Below are positions 32,396 through 39,832 of a stretch of 64,000 nucleotides of DNA, in pieces. The stretch spans positions 248,001 through 312,000 of the forward strand of contig NZ_JANHDL010000001.1 of NCBI RefSeq assembly GCF_024494655.1, read 5' to 3'. Source of the DNA: Halorubrum laminariae (GTDB taxonomy: Archaea; Halobacteriota; Halobacteria; Halobacteriales; Haloferacaceae). Position 1 is the first letter of the stretch, and each line of letters begins with the position of its first letter. The notes beneath the pieces are model-generated. The model was given only the letters and a program-made list of their open reading frames with translations. It was not told where the DNA came from and made no database searches. The position numbers and the translations under genes are program-made.

Positions 32396-33145
32396 ATGGC
32401 AGAAGCGACGGCGACGGCTGACCCCGACCCGGCCGCGATCGCGGCCCTGAAACACGTCGGGCTCGTCGGCGGCCTGACCGAGACGAAGGTGTCGTGTGCG
32501 GCCCTCGGCGACCACCTTGATGCCTCGACGCAGACCGCCTCCCGGCGGCTTCAGACCCTCGAATCCGCGGGCTACATCGAGCGCGACGTGGTCGGCGACG
32601 GGCAGTGGGTCCGGGTCACGGACGCGGGCGAGGCCGCGCTGCGCGCGGAGTACGCCGACTACCGGCGGCTCTTCGAGACCGACGTCGACCTCGTCCTCCG
32701 CGGCACGGTCACCGGCGGAATGGGCGAGGGCCGCCACTACATCACCCTGCCCGGCTACGCGGAGCAGTTCCGATCGCGGCTCGGCTACGAGCCGTTCCCC
32801 GGGACGCTCAACGTCGACCTGAACGAGGAGAGCGTCCGCCGGCGCGGTGAACTCGCCGGGATCGACGCGGTCCCGATCGACGCGTGGGAGGACGACGACC
32901 GGACCTACGGCGCGGCCTCGTGTTACGGCGTCACCCTAGTCGCCGGCGACGAGCGCTACGAGGAGGTCCACGCGATCGTTCCCGACCGCACCCACCACGA
33001 CGACGATCAACTGGAGCTCATCGCGCCGGAACGGCTCCGTGACGCGCTCTCGCTCGACGACGGCGACTCCGTCGAGATCCGCGTGGCGGCGGCTGATCGG
33101 GTCGACGAGCCGGGGACCGACGCGGTCGAGACGGAGGTGGCCTGA
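32396..33145 (+). CDS. rbkA: CTP-dependent riboflavin kinase with N-terminal HTH
   Basis: 249 residues from ATG 32396. Phosphorylates riboflavin to FMN with CTP, an archaeal-type reaction. Residues 1-~95 are a winged helix ([32 protein letters not shown]). Residues ~98-230 are the RibK/DUF120 domain with [20 protein letters not shown] and [12 protein letters not shown]. The fused HTH suggests flavin-responsive control of transcription, probably of this unit. Overlaps ribB by one base (TGATG), so the two are co-translated. A riboflavin synthase gene lies at 62 kb. Confidence 0.94.
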   Translation: MAEATATADPDPAAIAALKHVGLVGGLTETKVSCAALGDHLDASTQTASRRLQTLESAGYIERDVVGDGQWVRVTDAGEAALRAEYADYRRLFETDVDLVLRGTVTGGMGEGRHYITLPGYAEQFRSRLGYEPFPGTLNVDLNEESVRRRGELAGIDAVPIDAWEDDDRTYGAASCYGVTLVAGDERYEEVHAIVPDRTHHDDDQLELIAPERLRDALSLDDGDSVEIRVAAADRVDEPGTDAVETEVA

Positions 33146-33882
33146 TGCGCGTCGACGCCGATGTCGACGGTTCGAGCGCCGACACCGACGAGTCCACCGC
33201 CGACCGCCCGACGGCCGATCGGTCGTCCGTCGACCGCGCGCTCGACGCGTTCCGCGCCGGCGACCCGGTCTGTGTCCACGACTTCGCGGACCGCGAGGGC
33301 GAGACGGACATCGTCTATCCCGCTGGCGCGGTCGACGAGGCCGCGGTCGCGCACATGCGCAACGACGCCGGCGGACTGATCTGCGTCGCCGTCGACGATC
33401 CTGTCGCCGACGCGTTCGACCTCCCATTCCTCGCCGACGCCCTCGACCACCCGGCCGTCGACGACGCCCCCGCCTACGACGACCGGTCGTCGTTCTCCCT
33501 TCCCGTCAATCATCGCGAGACGTTCACGGGGATCACGGACGAGGACCGCGCCCGGACGATCGTCGAGCTGGCGAACGCGGCCGCGGCGGCGGCCGCCGAC
33601 CCCACCGGATACGGGCCCGAGGACTTCGCGGCGGAATTCCGCGCGCCCGGACACGTCCACGTGCTCCGGGGCGCTCGCGACGGGCTCGCCGGCAGGACCG
33701 GCCACACCGAACTCGGCCTCGCGATGGCCGAGGCGGTCGACGCCGCGCCGGCCGCCGTCGTCTGTGAGATGCTCGACGACGAGACGGGCGCGGCGCTGTC
33801 GCCCGCGGACGCCGCCGCCTACGCCGAGCGACGTGGAATCCCCTACGTCGAGGGCGCAGATCTGGTCGCGGCGCTCGACTAG
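33145..33882 (+). CDS. ribB: 3,4-dihydroxy-2-butanone 4-phosphate synthase
   Basis: 245 residues. Converts ribulose 5-phosphate to the four-carbon precursor of riboflavin. After an acidic N-terminal extension of ~30 residues, the catalytic site is clear: VHDFADREGETDIVYPAG with the acidic Mg-binding loop, MRNDAGGLICVAV, VLRGARDGLAGRTGHTELGL and VVCEMLDDETGAAL. It is the monofunctional form, with no fused GTP cyclohydrolase II. Second gene of the rbkA-ribB unit, overlapping by 1 bp. Confidence 0.94.
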   Translation: MRVDADVDGSSADTDESTADRPTADRSSVDRALDAFRAGDPVCVHDFADREGETDIVYPAGAVDEAAVAHMRNDAGGLICVAVDDPVADAFDLPFLADALDHPAVDDAPAYDDRSSFSLPVNHRETFTGITDEDRARTIVELANAAAAAAADPTGYGPEDFAAEFRAPGHVHVLRGARDGLAGRTGHTELGLAMAEAVDAAPAAVVCEMLDDETGAALSPADAAAYAERRGIPYVEGADLVAALD

Positions 33883-34079
33883 CGATCCGCAGCTGTCGGC
33901 GGAGTTGGGGAGGCCCGTGCGAGGCTGAAAAGCCGCTGTGCGGGGTTGGAGAACACGCGGAAGCGCCGCCGGCTGACCGGAAGGTTTGTGGGCGATGTGG
34001 CGCACGCGATACCCTTCCGGATCGGAGATCGGGGCGTATATCTAACAAATTTAAGCCGGGAGGTCACGACCGTTCGTAT

Positions 34080-35009
34080 ATGGGATTCGACGAGATGGAT
34101 GTCGACACGATCTGGAAGAACGGGGAGTTCCTCGACTGGGAGGACGCGACTACCCACGTTCTGACGCACGCGCTCCACTACGGGACGGGCGTGTTCGAGG
34201 GCGTCCGCTGTTACGACACCGAGGAGGGACCGGCGATCTTCCGCTGGGAGGAGCATCTCGACCGTCTGTTCGACTCCGCGAAGCTGTACGACTTAGATAT
34301 CGACTACTCGCGCGAAGAACTCACCGAGGCGACGCTCGAACTCCTCGACCGGCAGGATCTGGAGTCCGCCTACATCCGACCGATCGCCTACTACGGCTAC
34401 GACTCGCTCGGCGTCTCGCCCGCCGACTGTCCGACCGATCTCGTGCTCGCGGCGTGGCCGTGGGGCGCGTACCTCGGCGAAGAGGCCCTCGAAGAGGGCG
34501 TCGACGTGATGGTCTCCTCGTGGCGGAAACACGCCTCCTCGCAGGTCCCCACGAACGTGAAGACCACCGGCCTCTACGTCAACTCCATGCTCGCGGGCGA
34601 GGAGGCCCGCCGAAACGGATACGTCGAGGCCGTCGTCTTGAACAAGGAGGGGAACGTCGCCGAGGGACCGGGCGAGAACATCTTCATGATCAACGACGGC
34701 GAGATCTACACGACCGGTCCGGCCCAGTCGATCCTAGAGGGGATCACCCGCGACACCGTCATCACGCTCGCCGAGGAGCGGGGCTACGAGGTCAACGACG
34801 AGGCCGTGATCTCCCGCGGACAGCTGTACACCGCCGACGAGCTGTTCTTCACCGGCTCCGCTGCCGAGGTGACGCCGATCCGCTCCGTCGACGACACGGA
34901 GATCGGCACGGGCACCCGCGGTCCGGTCACGGAAGAACTACAGGACGCGTTCTTCGAGCTTATCGAGCGCCGCACCGACGCGCACGACGATTGGTTCACT
35001 TACTTGTAG
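34080..35009 (+). CDS. ilvE: Branched-chain-amino-acid aminotransferase
   Basis: 309 residues. PLP fold type IV aminotransferase for the final step of Ile/Val/Leu synthesis. Signature stretches: HALHYGTGVFEGVRCYDTEE, the Schiff-base Lys in VPTNVKTTGLYVNSMLA, GYVEAVVLNKEGNVAEGPGE, and LFFTGSAAEVTPI. ATG 34080 is preceded by ACAAATTTAAG about 30 bp upstream; a second ATG 15 bp in would remove only MGFDE. Same pathway as ilvA (3.3 kb), but a separate unit. Confidence 0.95.
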   Translation: MGFDEMDVDTIWKNGEFLDWEDATTHVLTHALHYGTGVFEGVRCYDTEEGPAIFRWEEHLDRLFDSAKLYDLDIDYSREELTEATLELLDRQDLESAYIRPIAYYGYDSLGVSPADCPTDLVLAAWPWGAYLGEEALEEGVDVMVSSWRKHASSQVPTNVKTTGLYVNSMLAGEEARRNGYVEAVVLNKEGNVAEGPGENIFMINDGEIYTTGPAQSILEGITRDTVITLAEERGYEVNDEAVISRGQLYTADELFFTGSAAEVTPIRSVDDTEIGTGTRGPVTEELQDAFFELIERRTDAHDDWFTYL

Positions 35010-35067
35010 GCTTGACGCAGGGTCCCCTCGTCGCCACTCGCCGTTCCGAGCCATATATGCGCTCCGC

Positions 35068-35847
35068 CTACTCCGAGCCCGCACCGACGCCGCCCGCGGA
35101 TTCGGTGGCCCTCCCTTCGCCGCCGGAGGCACCTTCCCGGCCGGATGCGTCCTGATCGCCTCCGCCGGGACGGTCTCGCTCTCCCGGGTTCCCGGCGGTG
35201 GAGACACCGCCGAGACCGCCCGGACGGCCGACGGTGTCGTTCGGTGCCGCCGCTTCCTCGACGGGGACCTGATGGGCCGACTCCGCGAAGCCGGCCGAGA
35301 GGACGCGCGTCATCCCCTCCTCAACGGTCTCGCCGGTCTCTTCGATCTTCTCCGGTTCGACTTCGATGACGAACCCGGTCGTGATGTTCGGCGCGGTCGG
35401 CATGAACAGGACGACCTTGCCGTCTCGTGTCTTCTTGCCGGTTCGGAACGCGGTCATCCGGATTCCCGGCCAGGTCTCCAGATACACCGGGCTCTGCAGT
35501 TCGTCAGTGCCGGAGACGGCCGTTTCGATCGCGAGCTTCGAGGCGTTGTACACCACCCGCAACGCGGGGATGCGGTTTATCGCGCCGTCGACCGCGGACT
35601 CCGCCAACCGTCCGAGCGTCGTCCGCATGAAGTAGCCGACCGCGAGGACGATCGTCGCGAACACCGCGAGCGCGATGACGATCCGGGAGACGGGTTCGAG
35701 TGGTCCCGGAATGAACGCCGGCTGGAGGTCGTCGATAAGCGGGATCGACGCGATGTAACGGTAGATCCACTGGAGGACGACGAGAAGCACCAACAGGGGT
35801 GCCAGCACGATGAGGCCGCTGGCGAAATCGCGTTTCCACGTGGACAT
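35068..35847 (-). CDS. DUF502 family membrane protein
   Basis: 259 residues. Two transmembrane helices near the N-terminus (GLIVLAPLLVLLVVLQWIY; IVIALAVFATIVLAVGYFM) with the family's conserved loop IPLIDDLQPAF between them, then NRIPALRVVYNASKLAIETA and VLFMPTAPNITTGFVIEVEP. The last ~60 residues are a disordered Gly/Glu/Pro tail. Function is unknown; members occur widely in archaea, bacteria and plants. Convergent with ilvE. Confidence 0.85.
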   Translation of the reverse strand: MSTWKRDFASGLIVLAPLLVLLVVLQWIYRYIASIPLIDDLQPAFIPGPLEPVSRIVIALAVFATIVLAVGYFMRTTLGRLAESAVDGAINRIPALRVVYNASKLAIETAVSGTDELQSPVYLETWPGIRMTAFRTGKKTRDGKVVLFMPTAPNITTGFVIEVEPEKIEETGETVEEGMTRVLSAGFAESAHQVPVEEAAAPNDTVGRPGGLGGVSTAGNPGERDRPGGGDQDASGREGASGGEGRATESAGGVGAGSE

Positions 35848-35904
35848 CTATCGAATCGGTATGCGGCGGCGAGGGTTAAGAGGGCTTCTACGGCGGACCG
35901 CAAA

Positions 35905-35984
35905 CACCGAACCGCATCCGCGTCACCGAACCGCCTCCGCGACCTCACCGAACCGCATCCGCGTCACCGAACCGCATCCGGGAA
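35905..35984. repeat. 19-bp tandem repeat, about four copies
   Basis: CACCGAACCGCATCCGCGT occurs at 35905-35923 and 35946-35964, with variant copies at 35924-35945 (CCTCC, three extra bases) and 35965-35984 (CGGGAA end). It lies between the convergent/divergent ends of the DUF502 and proline dehydrogenase genes. Array variation points to slippage. Confidence 0.88.
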
Positions 35985-36004
35985 CACCGATCCCCGTCCA
36001 CGAT

Positions 36005-36844
36005 TCACCGACCGAGGATCGCCCGAGCGGCGAACACTAGGTTCTCCCGTCGCTCGCGGACGCGACGCGAGAAGTACGACAGCCACGCGTCGCCGAACGG
36101 GGCGTACTGCACCACGTCGACTCCCTGTGCGGCGAGGTCGCGCTGGGCGTCCTCGCGGACACCCATCAGCATCTGCACCTCGTAGTCGGTCCCGAACTCC
36201 CGGGCGAGTCGATCGGCGAGCGAGATCATCTCGGGGTCGTGGCTCCCGACGGCGACGCCGCGGTCGCGGTGCTCGAAGAGGTACCGCAGGTCCTCGCGGT
36301 ACGCCTCGTTCACGGTCGCCTTGTCCGTGTACGCGATCGATTCGGGTTCGTCGTACGCCCCCTTCACCAGCCGGAGCGCGCCGGGCACGTCGACGAGGCG
36401 TTCGAGGTCCTCGCGGGTGCGACGGAGGTTCGACTGAACGCACTGGCCGACGCGCCACGGGTGGTCGGCGGCGATCGACGCGAAGGCGTCGAGGGTCGCG
36501 TCGGTGGTGTCTGCGCCCTCCATGTCACACCAGACGAACGCGCCAACGTCTGCGGCGTGCGAGACGACCTCGCGGTAGTGCGTCTCGAACAGCTCGATAG
36601 CGATGTCCAGCCCGAGCTGGGAGGGTTTCACCGAGAGACACGCGTCGAGTCCGCTGTCGGCGATGTCGTCGAGCAGCGCGAGGTAGGCGTCCACGTCGGC
36701 GCGGACGTCGGCTGCGTCGGCGTAGTGCTCGCCGAGCAAGTTCAGGATGACCGCGATGCCGTCCTCGTTGCACGCCCGCGCGTGGTCGAGGGCCTCCGGG
36801 ACGGTCTCGCCGGCGACGAACCGACGGGCGATCGGCGGGATCAT
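36005..36844 (-). CDS. Proline dehydrogenase (PRODH domain)
   Basis: 279 residues. FAD-dependent oxidation of proline to pyrroline-5-carboxylate, the first step of proline use. It is a (beta/alpha)8 barrel with the family motifs: [79 protein letters not shown] and [20 protein letters not shown], plus the C-terminal [13 protein letters not shown] helix. It is the short monofunctional form; no P5C dehydrogenase is fused or adjacent. Divergent from carS with an 81-bp spacer. Confidence 0.92.
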   Translation of the reverse strand: MIPPIARRFVAGETVPEALDHARACNEDGIAVILNLLGEHYADAADVRADVDAYLALLDDIADSGLDACLSVKPSQLGLDIAIELFETHYREVVSHAADVGAFVWCDMEGADTTDATLDAFASIAADHPWRVGQCVQSNLRRTREDLERLVDVPGALRLVKGAYDEPESIAYTDKATVNEAYREDLRYLFEHRDRGVAVGSHDPEMISLADRLAREFGTDYEVQMLMGVREDAQRDLAAQGVDVVQYAPFGDAWLSYFSRRVRERRENLVFAARAILGR

Positions 36845-36925
36845 ACCTCACGTTGGCTCGGCAACGACTTCACGGTTCCGCGCGTCGATCCGAGTATATA
36901 TACTCCCGCCGAGCGACGCTCGGAT

Positions 36926-37471
36926 ATGATCGGTTCGCTCGTCGCGACGGCGTTCTGGGCGATGGTCCCCGCGTACGTACCGAACAACGCCGCAGTGCTC
37001 GCGGGCGGCGGTCGCCCCATCGACGGCGGCCGCGAGTGGCGTGGCGCGCGGCTGCTCGGCGACGGAAAGACTTGGCGTGGCACGGCCGTCGGCACGCTCG
37101 TCGGCGTCGTCCTCGCGCTGGCGCTCAATCGCCTCAACGGCCCCGCGAGCGCCGTTCTCGGCGTCGACCTCCCCCCGCTCTTCGGACTCCCCGCCGCGTT
37201 CGCGCTGGCGTTCGGTGCGATGTGCGGCGACATTGGGGCCTCCTTTCTCAAGCGGCGGTCCGGCCGCGAACGCGGCGCGGCGTTCCCGGGCGTCGATCAG
37301 CTCGACTTCGTCGTCGGCGCGCTCGCGCTTGTCTTCCTCGTCGACCCTGCGTGGGCGACGGACGTGTTCACGCTCCCGGTACTCGCGGCCGTCGTCGTGA
37401 TAACGCCCGTGCTCCACGTTGTGACGAACGTCGGCGCGCACGCGCTCGGGCTGAAGAACGAACCCTGGTGA
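36926..37471 (+). CDS. carS: CDP-archaeol synthase (CarS)
   Basis: 181 residues from ATG 36926. Transfers CTP to digeranylgeranylglyceryl phosphate to make CDP-archaeol, the activated precursor of archaeal polar lipids. About five membrane helices. Family signatures: [38 protein letters not shown], and the Mg/CDP site [17 protein letters not shown] with [20 protein letters not shown]-like GTATATATAC lies about 30 bp upstream. It follows a divergent promoter shared with proline dehydrogenase. Confidence 0.94.
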   Translation: MIGSLVATAFWAMVPAYVPNNAAVLAGGGRPIDGGREWRGARLLGDGKTWRGTAVGTLVGVVLALALNRLNGPASAVLGVDLPPLFGLPAAFALAFGAMCGDIGASFLKRRSGRERGAAFPGVDQLDFVVGALALVFLVDPAWATDVFTLPVLAAVVVITPVLHVVTNVGAHALGLKNEPW

Positions 37472-37508
37472 CCCACCACCTCGACACCCCCGCCGAGGCC
37501 GGTGCGGG

Positions 37509-37652
37509 CTACTCCTCCGCGACGAAGTCGTCCTCGCTGGCGGACGAGGTACACACCGGACAGCCGGTCGCGAGGATCGTCTCTCTCATCTCCTCGTTCA
37601 CCTCGATGGACTGCTCACAGTCGGCGCAGATGAATTCGACGGTCGTCAACAC
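37509..37652 (-). CDS. Small zinc-ribbon protein, 47 residues
   Basis: Reads from GTG 37652 (or the next codon, TTG): MLTTVEFICADCEQSIEVNE, then EMRETILATGCPVC and an acidic tail. Two CxxC pairs (CADC, CPVC) form a one-site zinc ribbon. A TATA-like TTTATAT lies about 37 bp upstream on the minus strand. Probably a nucleic-acid- or protein-binding microprotein. The longer open frame upstream is Arg/Pro-rich and not coding. The start codon choice (GTG versus TTG) is open. Confidence 0.78.
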   Translation of the reverse strand: MLTTVEFICADCEQSIEVNEEMRETILATGCPVCTSSASEDDFVAEE

Positions 37653-37795
37653 GAGTCCTCTCGTCTCTTCGAGAAGGCAGCAGACGATATAAATGGCCGG
37701 CTTTCGGGCGGAACTCGTTGGCACGCTTGACGGCGGACGGCTCGGAAAGGGATGACGAGGTCCCCGTATCCGCCACGCCGAGCGATCGACTCGGC

Positions 37796-38551
37796 TCAGT
37801 CCGTCCGCGGGACCGCGTACGCGCCGACCGCGAGGAAGGCGACGGCGAGCGCCGCAAGCACCGCCAGATCCCCGGTCCACGCGCCGCCGTCGAAGGTGAT
37901 CGCTCGCGTGCCGCGAGCGAAGTACGTCAGCGGCGAGGCGGCGACGGCCGGCAGGAACCAGTCGGGCAACAGCGTGGGCGGGACGAACGTCTCAGAGAGG
38001 AAAAGCAGCGGCAGCGCGACGGTGTTGCTCGCGGCGATCACGCCGTCCTGTGAGTCCGAGAGCGCACCGAGGATCGCGCCCAGCCCGCAAAACAGCGCGA
38101 CGGCGACGGCGACGAACGCGGGGAGCGCCGCGAGCGCCGGCGAGATCGCGAGCGTCGCGTCGGTCACCGCGAGCACCAACGCGAGGATGAGGAGGCTCGC
38201 CGCGCCGATGATCCCCACGTTGACGAGCGTGTGCGCGAGCAGCCACTCGCCCCGCGACAGCGGGGTCGTCGCCAGCTTCTCGAACCGCCCGCCGTCGCGG
38301 TGGCGAGCGATCTCGGAACCGACCCGCGAGAGCGGTGTGAAGAGGACGACCACGGCGAGGTACCCCGGAATGTAGTATCCGGCCGGCTCCGCGAACAGCC
38401 CGCCGCCGGTCGGCTGGGTGCGGACTAGCGCCCCGAAGATGACCACGAGGATCACGGGGAAGAAGAACGTGAAGAACACCGCCGTCCGCCGCCGGAGGAA
38501 CGACCGCGCCGCCGCGGTCGCCTCGGTCCCGATCCGTCCGATCCGGCTCAT
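37796..38551 (-). CDS. ABC-2 type transporter permease
   Basis: 251 residues from ATG 38551 (MSRIGRIGTEATAAARSFLR). Six membrane helices in the ABC-2 arrangement: FFTFFFPVILVVIFGALV, YIPGYLAVVVLFTPLS, then GRFEKLATTPLSRGEWLLAH, the coupling region typical of these exporters, and ASPLTYFARGTRAITFDGG near the end. Overlaps the ATPase gene by 4 bp (ATGA), so they form one two-gene export system. Substrate unknown: drug, lipid or polymer are possible. Confidence 0.9.
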   Translation of the reverse strand: MSRIGRIGTEATAAARSFLRRRTAVFFTFFFPVILVVIFGALVRTQPTGGGLFAEPAGYYIPGYLAVVVLFTPLSRVGSEIARHRDGGRFEKLATTPLSRGEWLLAHTLVNVGIIGAASLLILALVLAVTDATLAISPALAALPAFVAVAVALFCGLGAILGALSDSQDGVIAASNTVALPLLFLSETFVPPTLLPDWFLPAVAASPLTYFARGTRAITFDGGAWTGDLAVLAALAVAFLAVGAYAVPRTD

Positions 38552-39690
38552 CGGTCGGCCTCCCCGTCCGCGCTCTCGCTCCCGTCCGGCATCGTCGTCT
38601 CCTCGCGCGGCGAGTACTCCTCGCCCGTGAGCCGCAGGTACACGTCTTCGAGCGACGGTTCGGTCCACGCGAGCGATTCGAAGGTTACCCCCGCCGCGTC
38701 GAGGGCGTCGACCGCGTCGCCGATCGCTTCCGGCCGGACTCCGAGGATCCGGAGCCCGTCGGCGGTCGGTTCCACCGTCGCGCCGCCCGGCAGCGAGGTC
38801 ACAGTCGCCTCGTCGCTGGCGGCGGCTTCATCGACTTCGTCGCCGGCGGCTTTGTCGGCTTCGTCGCCGGCGGCGGTGACTGCCTCGGCGACCCTCTCGA
38901 CGACCTCGTCGCTCGCGGGATCGTCGAGCGTCACGTCAAGCCGCGGCTCGCCGCCGTGTTTGGCGATCAGGTCGTCCGGCGGTCCGACGGCGACGACGCT
39001 CCCGTCGCGGAGGAGTGCGACGCGGTCCGCGAGCCGTTCGACCTCGTCCATCGCGTGGCTCGTGAGGAAGACGGTCGTCCCGTCGCCGGCCAGCCGCTCT
39101 ATCAGCCGGTGGATCGCGCGCCGGCCGGCCGGGTCGATTCCGGTGGTGGGCTCGTCCAGGAAGAGGAGGTCGGGGTCGTTGACGATGGCGGTCGCGACGC
39201 AGGTCCGCCGCTTCTGTCCCCCCGAAAGCGTCTCGTACCACGCCTCGGCGTCGTCGGCCATGCCGACGTCTCGGAGCACGCTGTCGGCGTCGCGGGCGGT
39301 GTCGTAGAGCCCGCCGTAGTACGCGACGAGCTCGCTCGCCGTCAGCCGCTCCGGCGGGTCGAACGACTGGGGGAGCAGCCCGATCCGCTGCGGATCCACG
39401 TCGCGCGGAGGCACGCCGAACGTCTTCAGCTCGCCGTCGGCCGTCGTCGTCCCCGTCAGCGCGCGGACGAGCGTCGTCTTTCCCGCGCCGTTCGGGCCGA
39501 TGAGCCCGAACACCTCGCCGGACTCGACGCGGAGGTCGACGCCAGCGAGCGCGACGACGTCGCCGTACGACTTCCGAACGTCCTCGGCGACGACGACCGG
39601 AGCGGCTTCGGAGGCTGCGTCGCCGGGGTCGGTGTCTCTCGGGGCGGCGTCCGCCGACGCCCCTCGCGTCGCGGCCGCTGTCTCGTTCAT
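38548..39690 (-). CDS. ABC transporter ATP-binding protein (drug/DRA type)
   Basis: 380 residues. Acidic leader of ~30 residues, then a complete nucleotide-binding domain: Walker A GPNGAGKTT (about 65-73), Q loop LLPQSFDPPE, signature LSGGQKRR, Walker B LLFLDEPTTGIDP and H loop TSHAMDE. The C-terminal ~130 residues, with an acidic Ala/Glu/Asp insertion and SLAWTEPSLEDVYLRLTGEE, match the tail of DrrA/CcmA-like ABC-2 exporters. First gene of the pair with the overlapping permease. Confidence 0.92.
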   Translation of the reverse strand: MNETAAATRGASADAAPRDTDPGDAASEAAPVVVAEDVRKSYGDVVALAGVDLRVESGEVFGLIGPNGAGKTTLVRALTGTTTADGELKTFGVPPRDVDPQRIGLLPQSFDPPERLTASELVAYYGGLYDTARDADSVLRDVGMADDAEAWYETLSGGQKRRTCVATAIVNDPDLLFLDEPTTGIDPAGRRAIHRLIERLAGDGTTVFLTSHAMDEVERLADRVALLRDGSVVAVGPPDDLIAKHGGEPRLDVTLDDPASDEVVERVAEAVTAAGDEADKAAGDEVDEAAASDEATVTSLPGGATVEPTADGLRILGVRPEAIGDAVDALDAAGVTFESLAWTEPSLEDVYLRLTGEEYSPREETTMPDGSESADGEADR

Positions 39691-39832
39691 GCGAGCGGAT
39701 CGGTCTCCCGCGCGCGTAAGGGTTGCTCTTCGAGTGCGTGACTGACGGCGATTGCCCCTCTTCGAGCGCGGATTCGACCCCCGATCGTCCCGGTCCGTTA
39801 CGCCTAAGCGACGCCGAACCGACCCACGGTGT

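Noticed and set aside
35905..35984. Possible CRISPR array
   Set aside because: Repeats are adjacent without unique spacers and too short; simple tandem duplication. The same applies to the arrays at 25912 and 29538.
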